Source: JAWLGJ01 sp041685145 (GTDB lineage Bacteria; Pseudomonadota; Alphaproteobacteria; Rhodospirillales; Magnetospirillaceae). Taken from it: DNA of 64,000 nt. The stretch spans positions 1 through 64,000 of the forward strand of contig JAWLGJ010000007.1 of the NCBI GenBank assembly GCA_041685145.1, in the 5' to 3' direction. The position numbers and the translations under genes are program-made. How positions within the stretch are numbered: the first letter of the stretch is position 1; the number at the start of each line of letters is the position of its first letter. Below the pieces are notes generated by a model that saw nothing but the letters and a program-made list of their open reading frames with translations, was not told where the DNA came from and did not search any database. Of the stretch, positions 28,801 through 36,644 are shown one piece after another.

Positions 28801-29817
28801 GTGCGGCGCCCACGCAGCCTGCTGCTGGCCCTTCTGGTCGCCATCACCGCCACGACCGCCGGCTACGCGGTCTATTGGCACCGGCTGGCGAGTGGCATCG
28901 AGGAGGGCATCGCCCGCTGGGCCGACGAGCGGCGGGCCGAGGGCTGGGCGGTGGCCTACGGCACCCCCCGCACCGGCGGTTTTCCCGGCGCCATCGAGGT
29001 GAGCGTGGACGAGCCGCTGGTGGCGGCGCCCGACGGCCTGCGCTGGGAAACCGGCCGCATCGTCGCCCATGTGCCGCCGCATGATCCCGGCAACGTCACC
29101 CTGGTCTTCACCGGCGCCCACCGGCTGGCCTCGCCCGACCTGCCGGGCCCCCTGGCGCTGTCGCCCGACGCCGCCACCGGCCGCTTGCGCCTGGACGCCG
29201 GCGGCCGCCCGCGCGCGGCCGAACTGCGCCTGACCGGGGTGGAGGCGGCGGCGCCCGGCGTCGCCGGGCGGGCGGCGACGGTGATCGCCACCCTTGAGGA
29301 GGCCGACATCGACAGCCCCGCCTTCCTGACCCTGTGGGTGCATGACCTGGAATGGCAGGCGCCGCTCCACGCGGCGGCGGCGCTGCCGGCGCGGGTGGAA
29401 TCGCTGCGGCTGCGGCTGCGCGTCGATCCCGTGCCCACCCTGGAGGCGGCGCCGGCGCGGGCGGCGACGGCCTGGCGCGACGGCGGCGGCGTCGTGGAGG
29501 TGCAGGAACTGTCGCTGGTGTGGCAGCCGCTGACGGTCCACGCCGAGGGACGCCTGAGCCTGGACGAGCGCCTGCAGCCGGCCATGATCCTCGACGCGGC
29601 CATTACGGGGTTGGACGAGGTCGTGCGCCGGCTGAGCGAGGCCGGGCGCCTCGACGACGGCCAGGCCCGGACCGCGCAGACGGTCCTGACCCTGCTGGCA
29701 CGGCCGCGCGAGGACGGGCGGCCGGTGCTGCAGGCGCCGGTGGCGCTGCGCGACGGGCGGCTGTTCCTGGGCCCCGTGGCGGTGGCGCGCGTACCCCACC
29801 TCGATTGGCAGAAGTAA
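28801..29817 (+). CDS. DUF2125-type exported protein
   Basis: 338 residues starting with GTG after GGAGGAAG. An N-terminal hydrophobic helix (about 7-25) should anchor or export it; then SGIEEGIARWADERRAEGW and GGFPGAIEVSVDEP, the start of a beta-rich fold seen in alphaproteobacterial DUF2125 proteins. No catalytic motif is visible. The repeated beta-hairpin, lipid-transfer-like character of the family is suggestive of a periplasmic or envelope role, but function is unknown. Confidence 0.7.
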   Translation: MRRPRSLLLALLVAITATTAGYAVYWHRLASGIEEGIARWADERRAEGWAVAYGTPRTGGFPGAIEVSVDEPLVAAPDGLRWETGRIVAHVPPHDPGNVTLVFTGAHRLASPDLPGPLALSPDAATGRLRLDAGGRPRAAELRLTGVEAAAPGVAGRAATVIATLEEADIDSPAFLTLWVHDLEWQAPLHAAAALPARVESLRLRLRVDPVPTLEAAPARAATAWRDGGGVVEVQELSLVWQPLTVHAEGRLSLDERLQPAMILDAAITGLDEVVRRLSEAGRLDDGQARTAQTVLTLLARPREDGRPVLQAPVALRDGRLFLGPVAVARVPHLDWQK

Positions 29818-29919
29818 CAGCATCCGCATTATTGTCAGCATCATCTGGTTCTGCTTTTATTCATGCTGCTTCCACTCCAGAAGATGCCGCCCATCAGGGG
29901 TTTATATCTTCGCGTTATT

Positions 29920-29947
29920 GACCGGCAACTCCACTGTGCCATAAGCT
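29920..29947 (+). promoter_or_regulatory. Promoter candidate for the sulfotransferase-like gene
   Basis: TTGACC (29920-29925), 16-base spacer, TAAGCT (29942-29947), about 30 bases before the GTG. It sits in the AT-rich spacer 29818-29977, in which no gene, tRNA or repeat was seen. Confidence 0.35.
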
Positions 29948-29977
29948 CGCCGACAAGGCCGGCAGCGGAGGTCGACG

Positions 29978-30787
29978 GTGGTCAATGGCTGCGAGATCAG
30001 GCTCACCGGAATGTCGCGCAGCGGCAATCACGCCATCATCAACTGGATTTGGCGCCAGGCGGAGGGGCGCAAATGCCTGTTGAACTGCGCCGAGGGCGGA
30101 ACCAACCCGTTCGCAAGCTGCCGTCCCCTCGATGACGGCCGCCCCTGGCGGGTCAATTACGGCGACTTCGACATCGCCGCCGAGCGGCGGGGCCGCTTCT
30201 CGGCCAAGGATCTGCTGGTGCACAGCTACGAGGACACCTTCCTCGCGCGCGTCTACAACGGCGCCTTCGAGTCCCAGCACGACGCCCTGGTGGGGCCGAC
30301 GCGGCGGCGCGTCGACGTCCTGGTTCTGCGCGATCCTTTCAATTTGTTCGCCAGCCGCCGCGCGCTTGCCGCCAGCCCGGTGACGCCGCGGGCGGCGCTG
30401 CGGGTGTGGAAGCAGCACGCCCGCGAGTTCCTGGGCGAGCGCGGCTACCTGCGCCACGACCGCCTGACGATCAGCTACAACCGCTGGGTTTGTGACCGCG
30501 CCTATCGCGCCGGACTGGCGGCGCGGCTGGGGCTGGGCTTCAGCGACAGCGGCATCGACGCCGTCACCGCCTGCGCCGGCGGCAGTTCCTTCGACGGTCT
30601 GGCCTATGACGGCGACGCCGGCCGGATGCGGGTCTTCGACCGCTGGCGGCATTTCCTCGACGACGCGGAGTATTGGGCGCTGTTCGACGAGGCAACGGTG
30701 GCGCTGGCCCGGCGGATTTTCGGCGCCGCCACCCCCACCCTTGCCTGGGTGGCCTGGCGGCGCGGCGAACGGCCGCTCCCCAACTGA
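29978..30787 (+). CDS. Sulfotransferase-like P-loop protein
   Basis: 269 residues from GTG 29978 with GGAGG seven bases upstream. LTGMSRSGNHAIINW (about 9-23) is a P-loop variant resembling the PAPS 5'-phosphosulfate loop, and VLRDPFNLFASRRA (about 115-128) resembles the 3'-phosphate-binding RDP...S motif of sulfotransferases. The acceptor is unknown, and it could equally be a related nucleotide-binding protein. It stands alone behind a 160-base spacer that is much more AT-rich than the rest of the window, which suggests either acquisition or a regulated promoter. Confidence 0.6.
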   Translation: MVNGCEIRLTGMSRSGNHAIINWIWRQAEGRKCLLNCAEGGTNPFASCRPLDDGRPWRVNYGDFDIAAERRGRFSAKDLLVHSYEDTFLARVYNGAFESQHDALVGPTRRRVDVLVLRDPFNLFASRRALAASPVTPRAALRVWKQHAREFLGERGYLRHDRLTISYNRWVCDRAYRAGLAARLGLGFSDSGIDAVTACAGGSSFDGLAYDGDAGRMRVFDRWRHFLDDAEYWALFDEATVALARRIFGAATPTLAWVAWRRGERPLPN

Positions 30788-30791
30788 GGCG

Positions 30792-31883
30792 TCAGATCAG
30801 CCGCGCCGGCGACAGCGCCGCCGCATCGTCCCGCCGGTGCGCCGGCGTCCGGCCCGCGATCAGGTCCGCGGCCAGCGCGGCCAGTTCCGGGGCCGCCTCG
30901 ATGCCGTGCCCCCCCTGGCCCGCGAACCAGAAAAAACCCTCGGCGCGCGGGTCGTGGCCCACCACCGGCAGCTCGTCGGCGGCGAAGGTGCGCAGCCCCG
31001 CCCAGGCGCGGGGAATCGCCGTCACCCGCAGCGTCGTCGCGGCCTCGACACGATGGGCGGCGAGGGCGATGTCGAGTTCCTCGGGCCGCGCGTCGCAGGG
31101 CGGCGAGGGCGCGGCGTCGGCGGGGCTGGCCAACAGGCGGCCGCGCTCGGGCTTCATGTAGAAGCTTTCGCCCGGACCGACGACGAAGGGCATGGCTTCG
31201 GGAAGGGGGGCGCCCGCCACGGTGGCGACGATCATGGTACGCCGGCGCGGCTGCAAGCCCAGCGGCGACAGTCCCGCCAGCGCCGCCACCGCGTCCGCCC
31301 AGGCCCCGGCGGCGTTGACCACCGTCGCCGCCGTCACCGCCCCCTGCGGCGTCTTCAGGTGCCAGTGGCCGTCCAGCCGCAACAGACCCGTCACCGGCGC
31401 GTTCAGGCGCACCCGCGCCCCGCGCGCGCGGGCACCGCGCCGGAAGCCCTCGACGATTTCGTGGACATGCAGGTCGCGGGCGGCGGGCTCGTGAAGCGCC
31501 GTCGCCGCCGGCCGCAGCACCGGGCATAGGGCTCGCAGCGCGGCGCCGGCCACCACCTCGACGCCCTCCTCCGCCGCCTCGGGCGCGGCTTCCCGCAACA
31601 GCAGCAGCCCGCGCGGCCCCACCAGCGGCGTGGGGGAAAACCCCTCCGGCGGCGATTCGTAGAACGCCCGGCTGGCCCGCGTCAGGCGGCGCAGCAGCGG
31701 CGGGCCGTGCTGTTCGGAGAGGATGGCCGCCGAGCGCCCGGTGGCGTGGGAGGCGGGCAGGGCCTCGCTCTCCAGCACCACCACGTCATGAGCCGCCGCC
31801 AGCCGCCAGGCCAGCGACAGCCCGGCGATGCCGCCGCCGACGATGGCGACGTCGGCGGGAGCATTGTCGCCGGTGTCGGCCAC
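30792..31883 (-). CDS. FAD-dependent oxidoreductase, DAO family (D-amino acid/glycine oxidase-like)
   Basis: 363 residues. N-terminal dinucleotide motif VAIVGGGIAGLSLAWRLA, then SHATGRSAAILSEQHG; VVNAAGAWADAVAALAG in the middle; C-terminal DELPVVGHDP and GQGGHGIEAAPELAALAADL close the FAD site. Family members oxidise amines or amino acids (glycine, sarcosine, D-amino acids). Starts with GTG four bases after the tyrC stop in the same direction, so it is likely the last gene of the chorismate mutase-hisC-tyrC operon; a link to aromatic metabolism is only inferred. Confidence 0.85.
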   Translation of the reverse strand: MADTGDNAPADVAIVGGGIAGLSLAWRLAAAHDVVVLESEALPASHATGRSAAILSEQHGPPLLRRLTRASRAFYESPPEGFSPTPLVGPRGLLLLREAAPEAAEEGVEVVAGAALRALCPVLRPAATALHEPAARDLHVHEIVEGFRRGARARGARVRLNAPVTGLLRLDGHWHLKTPQGAVTAATVVNAAGAWADAVAALAGLSPLGLQPRRRTMIVATVAGAPLPEAMPFVVGPGESFYMKPERGRLLASPADAAPSPPCDARPEELDIALAAHRVEAATTLRVTAIPRAWAGLRTFAADELPVVGHDPRAEGFFWFAGQGGHGIEAAPELAALAADLIAGRTPAHRRDDAAALSPARLI

Positions 31884-31887
31884 CGCC

Positions 31888-32772
31888 TCAGGCCTGCTTG
31901 GCCTCGATGACGCCGCGGCGGACGGCGCGGGTGCGGGTGAACAGTTCCTCCAGCTTTTCGCCCTCGCCCCAGCGGATCGCCCTTTGCAGCGCGGTGAGAT
32001 CCTCGGTGAAGCGTTGCAGCATCTCCAGCACCGCCTCGCGGTTGTTGAGGAAGATGTCGCGCCACATCACCGGATCGGAGGCGGCGATGCGGGTGAAGTC
32101 GCGAAAGCCGCCGGCGGAATACTTCACCACCTCGTGGCGGAGGCTTTCCTCCAGGTCGGTGGCGGTGCCGACGATGGTGTAGGCGATCAGATGCGGCAGG
32201 TGCGAGGTCATGGCCAGCACCTGGTCGTGGTGGTGCGGGTCCATCTCGGCGACGCTCATCCCCGCCGCCTCCCACAGCGCCCGCACCCGCGCCACGGCGG
32301 CGGCGTCGGTGCCCGGCGGCGGCGTCAGGATGCACCAGCGGTCCCGGAACAACTCGGCAAAGCCGGCCTCGGGGCCGGAATGCTCGGTGCCGGCGACGGG
32401 ATGGCCCGGCACCAGGTGGACGCCCTCGGGCACCAGCGGCCCGACGTCGCGGATCACCGCCTGCTTGACCGAGCCGACATCGCTGACGACGGCACCCGGC
32501 TTTAGATGCGGCCCGATGGCGGCGGCGACGTCGGCATAGGCCCCCAGCGGCGTGCAGATCATCACCAGGTCGGCGTCACGAACCGCCTCGGCGGCGTCGG
32601 CGGTGGCGGCGTCGACAAGGCCGAGTTCCAGCGCCTTGGCGCGGGTCTCCGCGCGCCGGGCCACCGCGACCGCGCGCCGGGCCAGGCCGTCGCGGCGCAC
32701 CACCCGCGCCAGCGACGAGCCGATCAGCCCGATGCCGATAAAGGCGATTGTGTCGAACAGGGGTTGGGCCAT
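31888..32772 (-). CDS. tyrC: Prephenate/arogenate dehydrogenase (TyrA family, stand-alone)
   Basis: 294 residues. NAD(P)-binding FIGIGLIGSSLARVV; VSDVGSVKQAV; catalytic-site histidine in VPGHPVAGTEHSG; helical C-domain with MTSHLPHLIAYTIVGTA and FRDFTRIAASDPVMWRDIF. Oxidatively decarboxylates prephenate or arogenate toward tyrosine. No fused chorismate mutase or ACT domain; the mutase is a separate gene two upstream. With a hisC-type aminotransferase next door, as in Zymomonas where tyrC and the aminotransferase are linked, the arogenate route is plausible. Confidence 0.92.
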   Translation of the reverse strand: MAQPLFDTIAFIGIGLIGSSLARVVRRDGLARRAVAVARRAETRAKALELGLVDAATADAAEAVRDADLVMICTPLGAYADVAAAIGPHLKPGAVVSDVGSVKQAVIRDVGPLVPEGVHLVPGHPVAGTEHSGPEAGFAELFRDRWCILTPPPGTDAAAVARVRALWEAAGMSVAEMDPHHHDQVLAMTSHLPHLIAYTIVGTATDLEESLRHEVVKYSAGGFRDFTRIAASDPVMWRDIFLNNREAVLEMLQRFTEDLTALQRAIRWGEGEKLEELFTRTRAVRRGVIEAKQA

Positions 32773-32775
32773 GAA

Positions 32776-33867
32776 CTACTCCGCGACATAGTCGGCGAAG
32801 ACCTCGACGAAGGCGCGGTTTTCGTCCTCGCGCCCGACGGTCATGCGCAGCGACTCCGGCAGGCCATAGCCGCCCATGCGCCGCACGATGATGCCCCGCG
32901 AGCGCAAAAAGGCGTCGGCCTTTTCGGCCTCGGCCGGATCCTTGAAACGCACCAGGACGAAATTGGCGACGCTGGGCGGCACGTCCAGCCCCAGGCCGCG
33001 CAGCTTCTCGGTCACCCAGGCCAGCCAATAGTCGTTGTGCTCGCGCGACAGGCGCTCGAACTCCAGATCCTGGATCGCCGCCAGCGCCGCCGCCTGCGCG
33101 GCGGTGTTGACGTTGAAGGGGTTGCGCACGCGGTTGAGCACGTCGATGACGTTGGCCGGCCCGTAGCCCCACCCCACCCGCAACGCCGACAGGCCGTGAA
33201 TCTTCGAGAAGGTGCGGGTCATGATGGTGTTGTCGCCGGCATCGCACAGCTCGGCGCCGGCGCTGTAGTCGTTGCGGGCGACGAACTCGGCATAGGCGGC
33301 GTCGATGACCAGCAGGATGTCGTCGCGCAGCCCCTCGCGCAGGCGCCGCAGTTCCTCCACCGGAAGATAGGTGCCGGTGGGGTTGTTGGGGTTGGCAAGA
33401 AAGACGATGCGCGTGCGCTCGGTCACCGCCGCCAGCAGGTTATCGACGCTGGCGGTCAGCTCGCTCTCCGGCGCCGTCACCGGGGTCGCGCCGGCGGTCT
33501 TGGCGGCGATGGCGTACATCAGAAAGCCGTGGGCGGAATACAGCACCTCGTCGCCGGGGCCGGCATAGGCGCGGCACAGCAGGCCCAGAAGCTCGTCGGA
33601 GCCGGCGCCGCAGACGATGCGCGCCGGGTCGAGGCCATAGCGCGCGCCGATGGCCTGGCGCAGCGCCGTGCAGCCGCCGTCGGGGTAGCGATGCAGGTCG
33701 GCGGCCGCGGCGCGGTACGCCTCGACGGCCCTGGGGCTGGCGCCCAGCGCCCCCTCGTTGGAGGCCAGCTTGATCACGCGGCTGGCGCCCTCCAGCGCCG
33801 ATTCCCCGCCCACATAGGGGGTGATGTCCATGACGCCGGGACGGGGGGTGGGAGCCTTCATCATCAT
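32776..33867 (-). CDS. hisC: Histidinol-phosphate/aromatic aminotransferase (HisC family)
   Basis: 363-residue PLP aminotransferase. IKLASNEGALGASP, FLANPNNPTGTYLP, PLP lysine in RTFSKIHGLSALRVGWGYG, and the C-terminal substrate arginine in LPESLRMTVG. HisC paralogues beside tyrA usually also transaminate prephenate or phenylpyruvate, so the gene may serve tyrosine/phenylalanine as well as histidine synthesis. Its ATG overlaps the chorismate mutase stop (ATGA). Confidence 0.92.
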   Translation of the reverse strand: MMMKAPTPRPGVMDITPYVGGESALEGASRVIKLASNEGALGASPRAVEAYRAAAADLHRYPDGGCTALRQAIGARYGLDPARIVCGAGSDELLGLLCRAYAGPGDEVLYSAHGFLMYAIAAKTAGATPVTAPESELTASVDNLLAAVTERTRIVFLANPNNPTGTYLPVEELRRLREGLRDDILLVIDAAYAEFVARNDYSAGAELCDAGDNTIMTRTFSKIHGLSALRVGWGYGPANVIDVLNRVRNPFNVNTAAQAAALAAIQDLEFERLSREHNDYWLAWVTEKLRGLGLDVPPSVANFVLVRFKDPAEAEKADAFLRSRGIIVRRMGGYGLPESLRMTVGREDENRAFVEVFADYVAE

Positions 33868-34667
33868 CGCTTCGTCAGATCCTGTTCATCGGGTTGCGTT
33901 GAATCCATCGCCAGCGGCACCGGATAACCGCCCAGCACCGCCAGCCCCGCCGCCTCCAGTTCATAGCGGCGCGGGTCGTCCGGGGCCAGGAAGCCCTCGA
34001 CCGCCAGCACCGCCGGCTCGGCGGCGTCCAGCGGCCCCACCGCGACCAGCCCGGCGCGGCGCAGCGCCGCCGCCGCCGGCACCTCCGGCGCCGGCCGCGG
34101 GTCGGCCACCACCGAGTGGTCATGGCCGCTGGCTTCGGGCGCCATGCGCGCCACCACCAGCGCCGGTTGCGCGTCGCCCAGGAAGGGCAGCCGCGCCACC
34201 ACGCGCAGCGCCGGCCGCTCCGCCAGCAATGGCCACCAGCGCGGCCCCGGTCCCGGCAGCGGCAGCACGCCGACGGTGGCGGCACCGGCGGCCACGCGGT
34301 CGAGCACCGCCGCCGGGTCGGCCAGCAGCGCCGTGGGGGTATAGGAGCCGTAGAACTCCCGCGCCGTGTCGTCCAGGCCCTCGGCCACCGCCATCGACAG
34401 CGGCCCCTGCAGCCCGGTCATCGGGCCGATGATCTCGTTCCACACCCGCAGCAGCGCCAGCAGCGGAAACGGCCCCGAATGCCGCGCCGCCAGCCGGCGC
34501 AGCACATTGGCGTGGCGGCCGGGGCGAATGAAGACGCCGTCCGGGCGCTTGGCGCGGCCGATGGCCGCCACGACCCCCGAACGCTCGACCAGAAGCTCGT
34601 GGATGCGGCGGTCGATGCGGTCGATGTCCTGGCGCAGCTTGTCGAGGGAATCCTTGTCGTCCGTCAT
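33864..34667 (-). CDS. Chorismate mutase with degenerate prephenate-dehydratase-like C-terminal domain
   Basis: 267 residues. Residues about 5-92 form an AroQ-type mutase: LRQDIDRIDRRIHELLVERS, GRAKRPDG, FIRPGRHANVLRRL, LQGPLSM. Key Arg and Lys positions and the late Gln are present, but the usual 'RE' pair after RPG reads RH, so one active-site glutamate may be replaced. Residues about 100-260 have the rhythm of a prephenate dehydratase lobe (FYGSYTPTA, VLDRVAAGAATVGVLPLP) without the catalytic TRF motif, so this part is probably non-catalytic or regulatory. First gene of the operon with hisC, tyrC and the DAO-family gene. Confidence 0.85.
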   Translation of the reverse strand: MTDDKDSLDKLRQDIDRIDRRIHELLVERSGVVAAIGRAKRPDGVFIRPGRHANVLRRLAARHSGPFPLLALLRVWNEIIGPMTGLQGPLSMAVAEGLDDTAREFYGSYTPTALLADPAAVLDRVAAGAATVGVLPLPGPGPRWWPLLAERPALRVVARLPFLGDAQPALVVARMAPEASGHDHSVVADPRPAPEVPAAAALRRAGLVAVGPLDAAEPAVLAVEGFLAPDDPRRYELEAAGLAVLGGYPVPLAMDSTQPDEQDLTKR

Positions 34668-34734
34668 TGACCGAGGGGCTGTCGATGGCGGGGGATAGTA
34701 GTAGTCGCATGACCGGCTGAAATCAAAGAAAACA

Positions 34735-34763
34735 TTGACAGCGGCGCCCCCGGCGCCTAGCTA
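34735..34763 (+). promoter_or_regulatory. Promoter candidate for metX-metW
   Basis: Perfect -35 TTGACA (34735-34740), 17-base spacer, weak -10 TAGCTA (34758-34763). It predicts a leader of about 30 bases, too short for a SAM-II riboswitch, which often precedes alphaproteobacterial metX; I saw no such motif. The 133-base gap is divergent with chorismate mutase. Confidence 0.45.
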
Positions 34764-34800
34764 TCGCTTTTCCTTTCGGCACGGAACCTTAGACCCGGCG

Positions 34801-35961
34801 ATGGCCGCGACACGGGATCGTCACACCTCACTGGCGCCGGCGCCGGACCAGCGAGTGGTCCTGGCGGAGGACCGCCCCTTGCGCCTGGACTGCGGGGTCG
34901 AACTGGGCCCGGTCACCGTGGCCTACAACACCTACGGCACCCTCAACGCCGACCGCTCCAACGCCATCCTCATCTGCCACGCGCTGACCGGCGACCATTA
35001 CGTCGCCGGGGTGCATCCGGTGACCGGCAAGCGCGGCTGGTGGGACGAACTGGTGGGGCCCGGCCGGGTGCTGGACACCGACCGCTATTTCCTGATCTGC
35101 GCCAATGTGCTGGGCGGCTGCATGGGCTCCACCGGGCCCTGCGAGGTTAACCCCGCCACCGGCGAGCCCTGGGGCCTGGGCTTTCCGGTCATCACCGTCG
35201 GCGACATGGTGCAGGCGCAGGCGCGGCTGCTGGAGCATCTGGAGATTCCCGACCTGTTCTGCGTCATCGGCGGCTCGATGGGCGGGATGCAGGCGCTGGA
35301 ATGGGCGGCGGCCTTTCCGGACAAGGTGTTCTCGGCGGTGCCCATCGCCACCTCGGCCCGCCATTCGGCCCAGAACATCGCCTTTCACGAGGTCGGCCGC
35401 CAGGCCATCCTCGCCGATCCCGACTGGTGCGGCGGCGATTACCTGCGCCAGGGCAAGCGCCCGCGCCGCGGCCTGGCGGTGGCGCGCATGGCGGCGCACA
35501 TCACCTATCTGTCCGAGGCGGCGCTGCACCGCAAGTTCGGCCGCAACCTTCAGGACCGCAACGCCTTCACCTATGGTTTCGAGGCCGACTTCCAGGTGGA
35601 GAGTTATCTGCGCCATCAGGGGTCGACCTTCGTCGAACGCTTTGACGCCAACTCGTATCTCTACATAACCCGGGCGATGGATTACTTCGACCTGGCGGCG
35701 GAGAACGGCGGACAACTGGCCAACGCCTTCCAGGGCACGCGCACGCGCTTTTGCGTCATTTCCTTCACCAGCGACTGGCTGTTCCCGACGCCGGAAAGCC
35801 GCATGATCGTCCACGCGCTGAACGCCGCCGCCGCCAATGTCAGCTTCGTGGAGGTCGAATCCGACAAGGGCCACGACGCCTTCCTGCTCGACGAGCCGGA
35901 GTTCCACGCCACCCTGACCGGCTTCCTGGAAGGGGCGGCCGAGCACCGGGGGCTGCGATGA
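34801..35961 (+). CDS. metX: Homoserine O-acetyltransferase MetX
   Basis: Activates homoserine with acetyl-CoA (or succinyl-CoA in some MetX) for methionine synthesis. 386-residue alpha/beta hydrolase: [17 protein letters not shown], nucleophile serine in [13 protein letters not shown], catalytic Asp in [11 protein letters not shown] and His in [14 protein letters not shown] 34801 chosen because an upstream TTG coincides with the -35 box and adds unaligned sequence. Overlaps metW by four bases. Confidence 0.95.
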   Translation: MAATRDRHTSLAPAPDQRVVLAEDRPLRLDCGVELGPVTVAYNTYGTLNADRSNAILICHALTGDHYVAGVHPVTGKRGWWDELVGPGRVLDTDRYFLICANVLGGCMGSTGPCEVNPATGEPWGLGFPVITVGDMVQAQARLLEHLEIPDLFCVIGGSMGGMQALEWAAAFPDKVFSAVPIATSARHSAQNIAFHEVGRQAILADPDWCGGDYLRQGKRPRRGLAVARMAAHITYLSEAALHRKFGRNLQDRNAFTYGFEADFQVESYLRHQGSTFVERFDANSYLYITRAMDYFDLAAENGGQLANAFQGTRTRFCVISFTSDWLFPTPESRMIVHALNAAAANVSFVEVESDKGHDAFLLDEPEFHATLTGFLEGAAEHRGLR

Positions 35962-36584
35962 CGGTGCTCAACAACGGCGCGGCGATCCGCGTCGACCTGA
36001 AAATGATCGCCGACATGGTGGCGCCGGGGGCGCGGGTGCTGGACGTGGGCTGCGGCGACGGCCAGCTTCTCGACTATCTGGTGCACCGCAAGGGCGTGGA
36101 CGGACGCGGGCTGGAACTGTCGATGGCCGGGGTGCGCGCGGCGGTCAGCCACGGTCTGTCGGTGATCCAGGGCAACGCCGACACCGACCTCAAGGACTAT
36201 CCCTCCAACGCCTTTGACTACGTCATCCTCAGCCAGACGTTGCAGGCCACCCGCGAGCCCCGGGGGGTGGTCGACCACATGCTGCGCATCGGCCGCCACG
36301 CCATCGTCTCCTTCCCCAATTTCGGCCACTGGCGGGTGCGCCTGCAAATCCTGGCGCGCGGGCGGATGCCGGTGACCGACATGCTGGAATACCAGTGGTA
36401 CGACACCCCCAACATCCACTTCTGCACCATCCGCGACTTCACCGAATTGTGCCGCGAGATGAACATCGACATCGTGCGCGGCATCGCCCTGGACCGCGAG
36501 GGGCAGGTGCAGCCCTGGCGCGGCGACGGCCGCCTGGCCAACCTGTTTTCCGAGCAGGCGATGTTCCTGCTCAAGCGCGGCTGA
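35958..36584 (+). CDS. metW: Methionine biosynthesis protein MetW
   Basis: 208-residue SAM-dependent methyltransferase-fold protein ([49 protein letters not shown]). Required with MetX for full homoserine acetylation in several proteobacteria. ATGA overlap with metX indicates translational coupling. Confidence 0.95.
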   Translation: MTVLNNGAAIRVDLKMIADMVAPGARVLDVGCGDGQLLDYLVHRKGVDGRGLELSMAGVRAAVSHGLSVIQGNADTDLKDYPSNAFDYVILSQTLQATREPRGVVDHMLRIGRHAIVSFPNFGHWRVRLQILARGRMPVTDMLEYQWYDTPNIHFCTIRDFTELCREMNIDIVRGIALDREGQVQPWRGDGRLANLFSEQAMFLLKRG

Positions 36585-36644
36585 CGGCCTGATCCGCCCG
36601 CCGCCGTCGGTGATGGTGGGGCATGGCATGAGACGAGCACGGCG

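Noticed and set aside
29863..30135. A 90-codon open frame overlapping the sulfotransferase-like gene
   Set aside because: No ribosome site, random-looking protein, and it overlaps the better-supported frame.
34120..34710. A leader peptide with a Leu run (MRLLL) upstream of chorismate mutase
   Set aside because: The frame runs open for 196 codons through the mutase gene with no stop or alternative hairpins, so it is a shadow frame and not a leader peptide.
34735..34800. An upstream TTG that would lengthen metX by 22 codons
   Set aside because: The TTG coincides with a perfect -35 box, and the extra residues do not resemble the MetX N-terminus.
34764..34800. SAM-II or other methionine riboswitch before metX
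   Set aside because: The predicted leader is only about 30 bases and shows no pseudoknot-like motif.
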